A DNA stretch of 64,000 bases from Methylocella tundrae (GTDB taxonomy: Bacteria > Pseudomonadota > Alphaproteobacteria > Rhizobiales > Beijerinckiaceae): contig NZ_CABFMQ020000035.1 in NCBI RefSeq assembly GCF_901905185.1, positions 62,001 to 126,000 on the forward strand. Direction: 5' to 3'. Position 1 is the first letter of the stretch. The number at the start of each line of letters is the position of its first letter. This document shows positions 28,782 through 38,608 of the stretch, piece after piece. The notes beneath the pieces are model-generated. The model searched no databases and was not told the DNA's origin. It was given only the letters and a program-made list of their open reading frames with translations. A program made the translations under genes and the position numbers.

Positions 28782-31756
28782 CCGAACGAAAGCCGCAGAA
28801 CCCGGCGCGCGCCGCCGACAGGCCTGAGGGCGAGGCCGATCTGCCATTGTATCGGCGTCTGCGTCAGGCCCCGCGCCTCACGGATCGGCGCCGCGCGCGC
28901 GGGGGGGTCGATGATCTCCTTCAATCCGATGCGGCGGCTGATCTTCGCGCTCTCGCCGGCGAGCCTTACGTCAAGCCACTGCTCGAGGCGCTGGCCGATC
29001 ATTCGCCCTTTCTGTGGCGCCTTGCGGCCTGCGATCCTGGCCGCCTCGCGCAATGCCTTTTGAGCGATCCGGACGCGCGGATTGACGCCTGCCTCAAAAC
29101 GATGAGCGCGGCCTGCGACGAGACGGCGGATGAGGCCGTCGCCATGCGAATCTTGCGCCGGGCGAAGCAGGAAACCGCGCTTTTGATCGCGCTCGAGGAC
29201 CTTGGCGGCGTCACTGATGTTGTGCGCACGACTGCCGCGCTTTCGCGCGCGGCTGACGCCTTCCTCAAAGCCGCTTTGCGCTTTCTGCTGCGCGAGGCCC
29301 ATCACGCCGGCAGCCTGAAGCTTGCCTCATTGGCGGAGCCCGAGACAGGCTGCGGCCTCGTCATTCTCGCGCTCGGCAAGCTCGGCGCGAATGAGCTCAA
29401 CTATTCAAGCGACGTCGATCTCGCGGTTTTTTACGATCCTGAATCGTCAGCCCTGGCCGAAGGGGCGGCGGCCTCCGCCGTCTTCGTTCGCCTGACGAAA
29501 CGCCTCGTCAAACTCTTGCAGGAGCGCACGGTCGATTCCTACGTGCTGCGGGTGGATTTGCGGCTGCGGCCGGACCCTGGCTCGACAGCCGTCGCAGTTT
29601 CGCTTCCCGCCGCCTACAGTTATTACGAAATGCTCGGCCAGAACTGGGAGCGCGCCGCCTATATCAAGGCGCGTCCGGCCGCGGGCGATAGCGCGCTCGG
29701 CCGGACGTTTCTCGCGACCCTGACGCCGTTCATCTGGCGTAAATATTTCGACTACGCCGCCATCGCCGACATTCACGCCATGAAGCGGCAGATCCACGCC
29801 GTGCGCGGCCATGCCGAAGTCACCGTGCCGGGCCATGACGTCAAGCTCGGCCGCGGCGGCATTCGCGAGATCGAATTCTTCGTCCAGACCCAGCAATTGA
29901 TCTTCGGCGGAAAAAGGCCGAACCTTCGCGGCTCGCGCACGCTCGACATGCTCGCCGAACTTGGCGCCGACGGCTGGGTGACGGGCGAGGCGGTGAACGA
30001 TCTCAGCGCCGCTTACATCATCCTGCGCGAAGTCGAGCACCGTCTGCAGATGGTGGCCGACGAACAGACGCAGCGCCTGCCTGCCGATCGCGAAGAATTG
30101 TCGCGCTTTTCGCGCTTTTGCGGCTTTGCGAAAGAACAGGATTTCGAAACCTGCCTCATGCGCCACATGGGCCGGGTTTCCCATCATTACGCGCGCCTGT
30201 TCGAGGATGCGCCGGCGCTTGACGCCGAAGTCGGCAGTCTCGTCTTCGCCGGGGCCGAAGCCGATCCCGAGACGCTGGAGACGCTGGCGCGGCTTGGCTT
30301 CAAGGAGCCGGCCAAAGCTTTGGAGACGATCAGAGGTTGGCATTTTGGCCGACGGCCCGCGGTGCGCACGCCGCATGCGCGGGAGGTTTTGACCGAACTT
30401 GTTCCAGGGCTCGTTCAGGCCTTCGCGAGTTCAGGCGATCCCGACATGGCGCTTGCCGGTTTTGACAGCGCGCTCGCGCGCATGCCCGCGGCGGTCGAAC
30501 TCTTCTCGCTCCTGAAATCGAACCCGCGGCTTTGTGAATTATTCGCCGATATTCTTGGCGGCGCCCCGCGCCTTGCGCGCATGGTGATCAACAATCCCCA
30601 TATCCTCGACGCGACGGTCGATCCGCGCATCCTCGAAACGCCAATAGATGACAGCGTTTACGGGCAGCGCGCCGCGCGGCTCCTTGGAGCCTCGGCGCAT
30701 CTTGAGGAATTTCTTGATGCGCTGCGCGATTTCGCCAAGGAAGAGATGTTTCCGATCGGGCTCAAGCTCATGTCGGGGGCGATCAGCCCGATGGCGGCGG
30801 CACGCGACTATTCCTCGCTCGCAGGCGCCATCGTCGAGGCGGCGCTCGCCTTTATCGAGCGCCTTTTCGCCGCCGAACATGGCCGCGTGCCGGCAGGGCG
30901 CTGCATTGTTCTTGGTCTTGGCAAGCTCGGCTCATACGAGATGACCGCGGCGTCCGATCTCGACCTTATTCTCATCTATGATTTCGACCGCGACCGTCCG
31001 GAGTCGGACGGCGCCAGACCATTGCACGCCGTGCAGTATTATACGCGCATCGCACAGCGCCTCATTTCAGCTTTGACGGTCGCGACGAAACGTGGCCCGC
31101 TTTATGAGGTTGATATGCGCCTGCGTCCGTCTGGGCGCCAGGGCCCGGTGGCGACGCAGCTTCGCAGTTTCGTCGAATATCAAAACAACGCGGCGGAAAC
31201 CTGGGAGCATATGGCGCTGACGCGCGCGCGGCCTGTCGCCGGCGACTGTGGCCTCAGCCTTGAGACGGGCGAGGCCATCCGCGCCGTTCTGATGCGCGAG
31301 CGTCCTGCGAAACTGGCGCGCGACGTCGTCGAAATGCGCAAGCTGATCGCAAGCGTCAAGGGCGACAAGGACCCCTGGGATCTGAAGCTGGCGTCCGGGG
31401 GCCTCATCGACATCGAGTTCCTCGCGCAATATCTGCTGCTGCGCCACGCGCACGCACATCCCTCGCTGATCAGCGTTTCGACATCGGCGGTGCTCGAGAC
31501 CGCGGCGGAACTCCGCTTGATCGAGCGCGAGGATGCGCGAACGCTGCTCGACGCCCTTCGCTTGATGACGAATGTCACGCAAATGCTGCGGCTGACCCTC
31601 GACCCTGGCGCCGATCCACGCCTTGCGAGCGAAGCCGTGCAGCGCCGCCTCGCCAACGCCGCTGAACTGCCGAGCATCAGCGCTCTGGAAAGCGATCTCG
31701 TCGAGGCGCGCTCGAAGGTGCGCGGGATTTTCAGGCAGGTGCTATCCGCGCACTGA
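28778..31756 (+). CDS. glnE: Bifunctional glutamine synthetase adenylyltransferase/adenylyl-removing enzyme
   Basis: Adds or removes AMP on glutamine synthetase in response to PII and glutamine, linking nitrogen status to GS activity. 992 aa, the family's length. It has two nucleotidyltransferase domains: one near residue 200 (LGKLGANELNYSSDVDLAVFYD) for adenylyl removal, and one near residue 715 (LGKLGSYEMTAASDLDLILIYDF) for adenylylation, each with a catalytic D-x-D. The segment LGRGGIREIEFFVQTQQL is the GlnE signature. It starts with GTG overlapping the kinase stop and ends 15 bp inside the convergent PleC-like gene. Confidence 0.96.
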   Translation: MTERKPQNPARAADRPEGEADLPLYRRLRQAPRLTDRRRARGGVDDLLQSDAAADLRALAGEPYVKPLLEALADHSPFLWRLAACDPGRLAQCLLSDPDARIDACLKTMSAACDETADEAVAMRILRRAKQETALLIALEDLGGVTDVVRTTAALSRAADAFLKAALRFLLREAHHAGSLKLASLAEPETGCGLVILALGKLGANELNYSSDVDLAVFYDPESSALAEGAAASAVFVRLTKRLVKLLQERTVDSYVLRVDLRLRPDPGSTAVAVSLPAAYSYYEMLGQNWERAAYIKARPAAGDSALGRTFLATLTPFIWRKYFDYAAIADIHAMKRQIHAVRGHAEVTVPGHDVKLGRGGIREIEFFVQTQQLIFGGKRPNLRGSRTLDMLAELGADGWVTGEAVNDLSAAYIILREVEHRLQMVADEQTQRLPADREELSRFSRFCGFAKEQDFETCLMRHMGRVSHHYARLFEDAPALDAEVGSLVFAGAEADPETLETLARLGFKEPAKALETIRGWHFGRRPAVRTPHAREVLTELVPGLVQAFASSGDPDMALAGFDSALARMPAAVELFSLLKSNPRLCELFADILGGAPRLARMVINNPHILDATVDPRILETPIDDSVYGQRAARLLGASAHLEEFLDALRDFAKEEMFPIGLKLMSGAISPMAAARDYSSLAGAIVEAALAFIERLFAAEHGRVPAGRCIVLGLGKLGSYEMTAASDLDLILIYDFDRDRPESDGARPLHAVQYYTRIAQRLISALTVATKRGPLYEVDMRLRPSGRQGPVATQLRSFVEYQNNAAETWEHMALTRARPVAGDCGLSLETGEAIRAVLMRERPAKLARDVVEMRKLIASVKGDKDPWDLKLASGGLIDIEFLAQYLLLRHAHAHPSLISVSTSAVLETAAELRLIEREDARTLLDALRLMTNVTQMLRLTLDPGADPRLASEAVQRRLANAAELPSISALESDLVEARSKVRGIFRQVLSAH

Positions 31757-34126
31757 AGCGCGCAGTTTTTGCGGCGGGGCGTGCGGGCGGCGCGGCGCGG
31801 CCGCCGCCATCAGCAGCTTCTGGCGCGGCGCGTCGCGCGATTGCGGCAGATGCACGAGGACGATGGTGCCGGAGCCGACGGTTGAGCGAATACGCATCGA
31901 GCCGCCATGCAGATCGACGAGCGAGCGCGCGATCGCGAGGCCAAGCCCCGAGCCCTTCATGCCATTGTCGAGGCCGCCGTCCAACTGTTCGAACGGCCGT
32001 CCAAGCCGCGCCAGCGGCGCCGCCGCGATGCCCATGCCGGTGTCCTCCACATAAACGTTGAGGGCTCCCTGGACGATGCGCGTGCGCACGCTGACGCGCC
32101 CGTCATTGGGCGTAAATTTCACCGCGTTGCGAAGAAGGATAGTGAGGATTTTCTCGAAAGCGTCGCGATCGGCGTGAATGTGCTTCTCAGGCAAGGTTTC
32201 GGCGATGACACTGATGTCTTTCTCGCGCGCGATTTGTTCGATCGTCGAGACGGCGCGTTTGACCGCCGTGTCGATGTCGAAATCGGTCTTTTGCAGGCGC
32301 ACGCGGCCCGCCTCGAGGCGCGACATGTCGAGAACATCGGATATGACGGCCAGCAGATATTCGCCGCTCTGTTTGATGTCGCTGGAATAGTCGACATATT
32401 TGCTGGAGCCGAGTGGGCCGAACGTTTCCTGCTGCATCAATTCGGAGAAACCGATGATGGCGTTAAGGGGCGTTCGTAATTCATGGCTCATATTGGCGAG
32501 GAATTCCGACTTCGCGCGGTTGGCCGTTTCAGCCTCGGCTTTCTGTTCGAGATATTTCTCGGCGAGATCGGCGAGCTGCTGCGCCTGGACTTCCAGCGTC
32601 TGACGAGATTTGCGCAGGTCCGCGACGGTCGCCATCAAACGGCGTTCGCTCTCCATCAACTGTTCTTCATGACGCTTCAGGGTGGTGATGTCGGTGCCGA
32701 CGGAAACATAGCCGCCGTCCTTGGTGCGCCGTTCGTTGATCTGTAGCCAGCGCCCGTCGGCGAGCCGGGCTTCGTAGGTCCGGGCGCCGGCCTGAGGCCT
32801 CTCGCCGAGCGCTGTCTGCGCCTGGATGAGCGGCGGCGTGCCCCGTTCCATGACCTGGGCGTAAGGCGTTCCGGCGGTGACGGCCTCGCTCGACAGATTG
32901 TGGAATTTCTGGAACTTCGAATTGCACATAACGAGCTGATTGTCGGCGTCCCAGAGGACGAAGGCCTCCGACACCGATTCAATAGCGTCGCGCAGGCGCA
33001 GGTCAGCCGTGGCGGAGCGTTCCGCAAGCGTCTTTTGCTCAGTGATGTCGACGCATATGCCGACGAGATGTGGCGTTGATCCCGGCCGTTCGCGCACGAG
33101 TTCGGCGCGCGCGCGCAGCCAAACCCATTCGCCCCTGACATTTTGCATCCGGAAGGCGTGGTCGACGCTCTCGGCTTTCGATGCGGTCAGCATTTCCGCG
33201 ATGGCGGCAAGATCGCCATCTTGCGGATGCACCAGCGTGTTGATGTCTCCGAAGGAGAGAAAATTGCCGACGGGCGCCATGCCGAGGATTTCATACATCG
33301 AATCCGACCAGTAGATCCGTCCACGCGCGAGATCCCAGTCCCAAAGCCCGCATCGGCCGCGCGTCAGGGCGGTGTCGATGCGATCGCGTACGCGATCGCA
33401 GATGCGATCGGATTCGCGTGCGCGGGACGCCTGCCAGAAATAGGCGACAGCGAGCGCGATGAGCACGAGAGTGGTCGAGACGAGAAGAACGGCGGTGCGC
33501 AACGCGGCGGTGCGCCATTCGGCGAGGATCGACGACATCGGGGCGATGAAGGCGATCTGCCCCAGCGGCGCGCGCAAGTTGCGCACGGTCGCGAGGGCGT
33601 CCGTGCCGTCGGCGAGATTGATGCGAAGGACACCGGCCTTTTCGGCGAAAATGGTCAGCGGTTGCGCCACGCCAAGATAGTCGGTGAGTGAGCCTCTCAC
33701 CCGTTCGGAGCCTGGGGCGGATGCGATGACGTCGCCGGCGAGGTTTGTGATCAGCACCTGCTGTCCGCGGGCGATGGCGCGTGAGGGGACCGTATCAGCG
33801 AGCGCGGCGCCGATATCGCTCTGCGGCGTCTGTTTCAGAATGTCGCGAAGATCGTCGGTGACGACGGCGGAGAGCAGTTCGAGGTCTGAAAGGGCGTCGG
33901 AGACGGTGCGGTCATAGGAATCATGCGCCATCACGCTCGTCATGGCGATGAGGGCGGCGATGAAGAGAACGACCATCGCGGGAACGCCGCGACGCACCCA
34001 GATCTCGAGACTTCCTATCCCGGAGAGCGCAGTCCGCGCCGACGCGGCGTGAAGCGCCGGAGTCCCGGCAAGTTCTAGCAATGCGTCTGCATGCGCAGAC
34101 GCATCAGCCGCGTTTGCACGCGCCAT
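31742..34126 (-). CDS. pleC: PAS-domain sensor histidine kinase, PleC-like
   Basis: 794 aa. Two membrane helices (about residues 52-70 and 210-235) enclose a periplasmic domain. Then come two PAS domains: CGLWDWDLARGRIYWSDSMYEILG...WVWLRARAEL, and AFVLWDADNQLVMCNSKFQKFHNL...GGYVSVGTDITTLK. A coiled coil leads to the HisKA motif FLANMSHELRTPLNAIIGFSELM, followed by FGPLGSSKYVDYSSDIKQSG, a stretch typical of PleC/DivJ kinases. The ATPase domain has DTGMGI and GSGLGLAIARSLVDLHGG. In Caulobacter PleC sets DivK phosphorylation and polarity. Location next to glnE and degP, which I recall for rhizobial pleC, supports the assignment. The Pro/Arg tail is likely disordered. Confidence 0.72.
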   Translation of the reverse strand: MARANAADASAHADALLELAGTPALHAASARTALSGIGSLEIWVRRGVPAMVVLFIAALIAMTSVMAHDSYDRTVSDALSDLELLSAVVTDDLRDILKQTPQSDIGAALADTVPSRAIARGQQVLITNLAGDVIASAPGSERVRGSLTDYLGVAQPLTIFAEKAGVLRINLADGTDALATVRNLRAPLGQIAFIAPMSSILAEWRTAALRTAVLLVSTTLVLIALAVAYFWQASRARESDRICDRVRDRIDTALTRGRCGLWDWDLARGRIYWSDSMYEILGMAPVGNFLSFGDINTLVHPQDGDLAAIAEMLTASKAESVDHAFRMQNVRGEWVWLRARAELVRERPGSTPHLVGICVDITEQKTLAERSATADLRLRDAIESVSEAFVLWDADNQLVMCNSKFQKFHNLSSEAVTAGTPYAQVMERGTPPLIQAQTALGERPQAGARTYEARLADGRWLQINERRTKDGGYVSVGTDITTLKRHEEQLMESERRLMATVADLRKSRQTLEVQAQQLADLAEKYLEQKAEAETANRAKSEFLANMSHELRTPLNAIIGFSELMQQETFGPLGSSKYVDYSSDIKQSGEYLLAVISDVLDMSRLEAGRVRLQKTDFDIDTAVKRAVSTIEQIAREKDISVIAETLPEKHIHADRDAFEKILTILLRNAVKFTPNDGRVSVRTRIVQGALNVYVEDTGMGIAAAPLARLGRPFEQLDGGLDNGMKGSGLGLAIARSLVDLHGGSMRIRSTVGSGTIVLVHLPQSRDAPRQKLLMAAAAPRRPHAPPQKLRASVRG

Positions 34127-34460
34127 GTCAGGCCCCCTCGAAACTTGACCGGAGTGATGTGCCGCATCTCTCCGAGTCGAGAATCATGAGACTCCGACTT
34201 CGCTTTTTTGTCCAGAAAATTCATTAAGAATGAATGTAATTTTTAAGGTTGACGGCAGATCCTGATGCGCTCTCGCAAAAAATCGGCGTCAATTGCGTAA
34301 GTATTTGAAAAAGAAGCGTTTGCGCGTGGGTCCTACGTCCGGGAAACAGCTCGCCTCCGGGGCGAAAAGATCGTAAAAACAATTGCGTAGGTGAAGGACG
34401 CCAAGCGCCGCAGCGGCGAAGGCGCGGCCCCTCGCGCAGCCTTAAGCCGCGCGGCTTCGC
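34127..34460. other. AT-richer intergenic region upstream of the PleC-like gene
   Basis: 334 bp without a gene. The half next to the kinase gene is AT-rich (about 34200-34300) and contains a small palindrome ATTCATT-AAG-AATGAAT at 34219-34235; it most likely carries the kinase promoter. TTAA tetramers occur at 34224 and 34243, but their spacing does not fit a CtrA box (TTAA-N7-TTAA). The half near the methyltransferase is GC-rich with self-complementary AAGCCGC-GCGGCTT just past that gene's stop. Confidence 0.45.
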
Positions 34461-35135
34461 TCAAGGATCAGCGGTGACCAGCACCAGCGCGAAACCGTCA
34501 TAGCCTTTGCCGCCGACCGTCTGAATCGCCGTTGCGGCGACGCGCGTTTCGCGGGAGAGAATCTCATTGAACCGCCGCACGCCCTGGACGTCGGGATCGG
34601 CGCTGTCAGGGTCGATCACCGCGCCGTTGCGCACGACATTATCGACAATGATGAGGCTCCCGCGGCGCGATAAACCAAGGGCGAAGTTGAAATAGGCCGG
34701 AATGTTCGCCTTGTCGGCGTCGATGAAAAAAAGATCGAAGGGGCCAAGGCGCTCCATCGACAATTGCGGCAGCGTATCGAGCGCCTGGCCGAGACGCAGT
34801 TCGATCTGGCCGGCAAGTCCTGCCCGCGCAAAATTGGCGCGCGCGACTTCAGCATGTTTGGGATCGGCCTCGAGCGTAATCAGACGCCCCTCGGGCGGCA
34901 GGGCCCGCGCGAGCCAGATCGTGCTGTAGCCGCCGAGCGTTCCGATTTCGAGAATGCTTCTTGCCCCCTGGATGCGCGCCAGCAGCTGCAGGAGCTTTCC
35001 CTGATTGGGCGCCACCTGGATCGAGGGAAGGCCGGCGGCGGCGCTCGCCTCCAGCGCGGCGTCGAGCGCCGGATCGCCGGGCGCGAGAAGGTCACAGATA
35101 TAAGCGTCGACGGCGGTCCAGAGCTGCTCGCTCAT
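34461..35135 (-). CDS. Class I SAM-dependent O-methyltransferase (caffeoyl-CoA OMT-like)
   Basis: 224 aa, normal for the family of cation-dependent O-methyltransferases. The SAM-binding motif is SILEIGTLGGYSTIWLARALP, followed by ITLEADPKHAEVARANFARAG. The metal/substrate segment is PFDLFFIDADKANIPAYFNFAL, with LIIVDNVVRNGAV after it. Ends KGYDGFALVLVTADP, the usual final strand. AAAGGA lies seven bases before the ATG. Bacterial members methylate catechol-type hydroxyls; the actual substrate here is not evident. Confidence 0.92.
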   Translation of the reverse strand: MSEQLWTAVDAYICDLLAPGDPALDAALEASAAAGLPSIQVAPNQGKLLQLLARIQGARSILEIGTLGGYSTIWLARALPPEGRLITLEADPKHAEVARANFARAGLAGQIELRLGQALDTLPQLSMERLGPFDLFFIDADKANIPAYFNFALGLSRRGSLIIVDNVVRNGAVIDPDSADPDVQGVRRFNEILSRETRVAATAIQTVGGKGYDGFALVLVTADP

Positions 35136-35252
35136 TCATTCGTCCTTTGGCTTGAAAGCGGCGCGTGAGGAAGGCTTCCGACCCTTTAAAGTCCGAAAGC
35201 CCTCTCCTTCCCTTATCGTCCTGATGCGTTCCTATGCGCTGTGCCGGATCAG

Positions 35253-37907
35253 CTAGCCGAGCGAACGCTCGACAATGTCCTTGACGTCCGCTGAAAGCGC
35301 GCCCTCGGCGGCGATGCGGCGCAGCGCCGCCTCTGCGAGCCCCCGCCGTTTCGCCTCGAGCGAGCGCCAGCTCTTAAAGGCGGCGAGCAGCCGGGCGGCG
35401 ACCTGCGGGTTTTTCTGGTCGAGATCGAGCACGACGCCGGCGACGAAATCATAGCCGCTTCCGTCCGGCGCGTTGAAGCGCGTCTGGTTTCCGGTTGCGA
35501 AGGCGCCGATAAGCGAGCGCACCCGGTTCGGATTTTGAAGCGAAAAGGCGGCGTGGCGCATCAGCTTCTGAATCCGCTCGAGCGTGTCGGTTTCCGGGAT
35601 CATCGCCTGCAGCGCGAACCATTTGTCGATGACCAGAGCCTCAGCGGCGTGGCGGCGATAGAATGTGTCGAGCGCCCCCTCCCGCAACGAGCCCGCCCTC
35701 TGCGCCAACGCGCCGAGGGCGGCGATCTCATTGGTCATGGTGTCGGCGGCCTCGAACTGGCGGGCGGCGAGGCGGGCGCCTTCGACCGGCTCGCCCGCGC
35801 AATAAAGATCGAGCGCGGCGTTGCGCAAGGCGCGGCGGCCGGCGGCCTCGGCGTCAGGCGAATAAGGCCCGTTCTCGGCGTGCCGCGCATAGGCGGAGAG
35901 AAGACCGGCGGCGAGGCTTTTGCCGATCGCCTGCCGCAACGCGTCGCGCGCGGCGTGAATGGCGTCGGGATCGACATCCTCGCCCATATCGCGGGCGATG
36001 TCGGCCTCGCTCGGCAAGGTGATCATCTGCGCCGTATAGGCGGGATCCGAGCTTTTATTGAGGACGACGCCGAGCGCGTCGATGAAGCCCTGATCGTGGC
36101 GCGCTTCGCCGCCGGCGCGGATATTGGCGACCGAGCGCAGCAACAGCCGGCTGGCGTAGGTCTGCGCCGCCTGCCAGCGGTTGAAGCTGTCGCTGTCATG
36201 CGCGATGAGCGTGATGAGATCGGCTTCGCTGGCCGGATAGTCGAGCCGCACGGGAGCCGAAAAGCCGCGCAGCAGGGAAGGCACCGGACGGCTCGGCACG
36301 TCGAGGAAAGTGATCTTCCGGCTCGGAGCCGAAAGCTCGAAGACGGCGCGTGAAATCTCCAGCGCGCTGGCTCCGTTCTGGGCGCCGACCTTCAGCGGCA
36401 AATCGCCATCGCGGCCGACGAGGCCAAGCGCGATCGGAATGACGAAAGGCTCCTTGTGGTCCTGTCCCGGCGTTGGCTTCGAGAATTGCCGGAATTCAAG
36501 CGTAAACGTTCGCGCCGCCGCGTCATAAGCGCCATTCGCCTCAACGAGCGGCGTTCCGGATTGATGATACCAGCGCGAGAACGCCGTCAGATCGCGGTTG
36601 GCGGCTTCCGCGAAACAGGAGATGAAGTCTTCGATCGTCGCCGCCGTCCCGTCATAGCGATCGAAATAAAGATTCATGCCCCTGGCGAAGGCCGCCTCTC
36701 CGATCAGCACTTTCAGCATGCGAATGACTTCGGCGCCCTTCTCATAGATCGTCGCCGTGTAGAAATTATTGATCTCATGATAGGTCTCAGGCCGCACATT
36801 ATGGGCGAGCGGGCCTGCGTCCTCGGGGAATTGCGCGGCCCGCAACGCGCGCACGTCGGCGATGCGATGAACCGCGCGCGAGCGCATGTCCGAGGAGAAT
36901 TCATGGTCGCGGAAGACCGTGAGGCCTTCCTTGAGGCAGAGCTGGAACCAGTCGCGGCAGGTGATGCGGTTGCCAGTCCAGTTGTGGAAATATTCATGCG
37001 CGATCACGGCCTCGATATGGGCGTAATCGGCGTCCGTCGCGGTCGCGGGCGAAGCGAGCACATATTTGTCGTTGAAGATGTTGAGGCCCTTATTCTCCAT
37101 CGCGCCCATGTTGAAATCGGACACGGCGACGATATTGAACACGTCGAGGTCATATTCGCGCCCGAAAGCGGTTTCGTCCCAGGCCATCGACCGCTTGAGC
37201 GCGTCCATGGCGTAAGCGGCGTGCGGCTCCTTGCCATGTTCGACATGAATGCCAAGCGCGACCTTGCGGCCCGACTTCGTGATGAATTCATCGTGAACGG
37301 AGCCAAGATCGCCGCCGACCAGAGCGAACAGATATGAGGGTTTTGGAAAGGGGTCGCGCCAGACCGCGTAATGGCGCTTGCCTCCTTCGAGATCGCCCGC
37401 CTCGATCAAATTTCCGTTGGAGAGAAGCAGCGGCGCCTCCGAGCGATCCGCCTCGATGCGCACCGTATAGACGCTGAGCACGTCAGGCCGGTCGAGAAAA
37501 TAAGTGATGCGGCGAAAACCCTCCGGCTCGCACTGGGTGCAATAGGCGGAGCCCGAGCGATAGAGGCCCATCAGGCGCGTGTTCGCCGAAGGATCGATTT
37601 CCGTCTCGATCTCCAGTGCGAACGGCCGCTGCGGCGGCGCTGCGAGCGTCAGTTGATCCGGGCTGAGCAAGGCTTTGTCGAGGTCGATCGCCTCGCCGTC
37701 CAGCGTGATCCGCCTTGCGTTGAGCCCGTCCCCGTCCAGAACCAGCGCGGCGTCGCGCCGGCCATGTGGATTGGGCCGAATGCTGAGGCGCGAGACGATC
37801 CGGGTCGCGGTCGCGTGGAGCTTGACATCGAGATCGACCGCGTCAATCAGATAGTCTGGAGCCTTGTAGTCTTTCAGGCGAACGGGTTCGGCACTGTCGG
37901 TACGCAT
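35253..37907 (-). CDS. pepN: Aminopeptidase N (M1 family)
   Basis: Zinc aminopeptidase that trims peptides in the cytosol. 884 aa from the ATG at 37907, which gives the usual PepN beginning VRLKDYKAPDYLIDAVDLDVKL; the nine extra codons upstream are not conserved. The exopeptidase motif GAMENKGLNIFN (residues 268-279) and the zinc site HEYFH (304-308) with Glu327 in LKEGLT are intact. The domain with MRSRAVHRIADVRALRAAQFPEDAGPLAH is typical of the E. coli PepN branch. The C-terminal half is helical. It lies back to back with the MxaD-like gene, 135 bp apart. Confidence 0.96.
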   Translation of the reverse strand: MRTDSAEPVRLKDYKAPDYLIDAVDLDVKLHATATRIVSRLSIRPNPHGRRDAALVLDGDGLNARRITLDGEAIDLDKALLSPDQLTLAAPPQRPFALEIETEIDPSANTRLMGLYRSGSAYCTQCEPEGFRRITYFLDRPDVLSVYTVRIEADRSEAPLLLSNGNLIEAGDLEGGKRHYAVWRDPFPKPSYLFALVGGDLGSVHDEFITKSGRKVALGIHVEHGKEPHAAYAMDALKRSMAWDETAFGREYDLDVFNIVAVSDFNMGAMENKGLNIFNDKYVLASPATATDADYAHIEAVIAHEYFHNWTGNRITCRDWFQLCLKEGLTVFRDHEFSSDMRSRAVHRIADVRALRAAQFPEDAGPLAHNVRPETYHEINNFYTATIYEKGAEVIRMLKVLIGEAAFARGMNLYFDRYDGTAATIEDFISCFAEAANRDLTAFSRWYHQSGTPLVEANGAYDAAARTFTLEFRQFSKPTPGQDHKEPFVIPIALGLVGRDGDLPLKVGAQNGASALEISRAVFELSAPSRKITFLDVPSRPVPSLLRGFSAPVRLDYPASEADLITLIAHDSDSFNRWQAAQTYASRLLLRSVANIRAGGEARHDQGFIDALGVVLNKSSDPAYTAQMITLPSEADIARDMGEDVDPDAIHAARDALRQAIGKSLAAGLLSAYARHAENGPYSPDAEAAGRRALRNAALDLYCAGEPVEGARLAARQFEAADTMTNEIAALGALAQRAGSLREGALDTFYRRHAAEALVIDKWFALQAMIPETDTLERIQKLMRHAAFSLQNPNRVRSLIGAFATGNQTRFNAPDGSGYDFVAGVVLDLDQKNPQVAARLLAAFKSWRSLEAKRRGLAEAALRRIAAEGALSADVKDIVERSLG

Positions 37908-38042
37908 CAAAACCTCAACACAAGGCGGCGGCAAAAGGGCTCGCGGGTCGAGCCGATCATAGGGCTTGCGCCGGCGAGGCGTAAAGTGCGGGTGCGATGC
38001 AAAGGATCAGCACGCAAACAAGTTATTAAGGGACGCGAAACA

Positions 38043-38597
38043 ATGGCTGAACGCATACTGAAGTCTGCTCTGTTGGGCGCCGCCCTGATCGTTTCGGCTT
38101 TGCCGGGCGGGGCATGGGCGCACGGGCCGACGCGCCAGAAGGTTACCGAAACAGTTGAGGTCAACGCGCCGCCGGCGAAGGTGTGGGCGGTCATCGGCAA
38201 TTTTCAGGATATGAGCTGGCTTCCTGTCGTCAAGGCGACGACCGGCGAAGGCGGCAATACCCCGGGCACGGCGAAGCGTCACATCGACCTCGGCGGCGGC
38301 GCCTCCATCGACGAGGAACTGACCAAATATGACGCCGACAAATACAGCTATTCCTATTACGTCCCGAAAATCGACGTGAAGGTCCTGCCGGTCAATAATT
38401 ATTCATCGACGATTGATGTGCGGCCGAGCGACGATGGCAAGACGAGCACCGTCGAATGGCACGGCGCCTTCTATCGCGGCTATCCCAACAATGATCCGCC
38501 GCCGGACCTCAACGACGAAGCTGCGATCAAGGCCGTCTCCGACCTCTACAAGAGCGGCCTCGCGGCCCTCAAGACGAAAATCGATTCGGCCAAATAG
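38043..38597 (+). CDS. MxaD-like exported SRPBCC protein
   Basis: 184 aa with a signal peptide (MAERILKSALLGAALIVSALPGGAWA) followed by a START/Bet v1-like domain: KVTETVEVNAPPAKVWAVIGNFQDMSWLPVVKATTGEGG, GTAKRHIDLGGGASIDEELTKYD and YSYYVPKIDVKVLPVNNYSSTIDV. This matches the MxaD protein of methylotrophs, which is needed for full methanol oxidation and may help electron transfer from methanol dehydrogenase. AGGGA precedes the ATG. The next gene is a beta-propeller. No methanol dehydrogenase or PQQ genes are in the window, so the partner is elsewhere or the function differs. Confidence 0.82.
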   Translation: MAERILKSALLGAALIVSALPGGAWAHGPTRQKVTETVEVNAPPAKVWAVIGNFQDMSWLPVVKATTGEGGNTPGTAKRHIDLGGGASIDEELTKYDADKYSYSYYVPKIDVKVLPVNNYSSTIDVRPSDDGKTSTVEWHGAFYRGYPNNDPPPDLNDEAAIKAVSDLYKSGLAALKTKIDSAK

Positions 38598-38608
38598 GCG
38601 TGTTTTCG

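Noticed and set aside
33370-33420. CRISPR-like alternation of GCGATCGCGTACGCGATCGC
   Set aside because: Local GATCGC-rich wording inside the coding sequence of the PleC-like kinase (RICDRVRDRIDTAL); no spacers.
34219-34246. CtrA-type TTAA pair upstream of the PleC-like kinase
   Set aside because: The two TTAA tetramers are 15 bases apart, not seven.
34415-34433. A nearly identical 19-mer at 34415-34433 and 48230-48248 (GGCGAAGGCGCG, then CCCCTC)
   Set aside because: Short and GC-rich; without a genome-wide count it cannot be called a dispersed repeat.
37371-38042. Upstream part of the forward frame that leads into the MxaD-like protein
   Set aside because: It is antisense to pepN; the real protein starts at 38043 with a ribosome binding site and a signal peptide.
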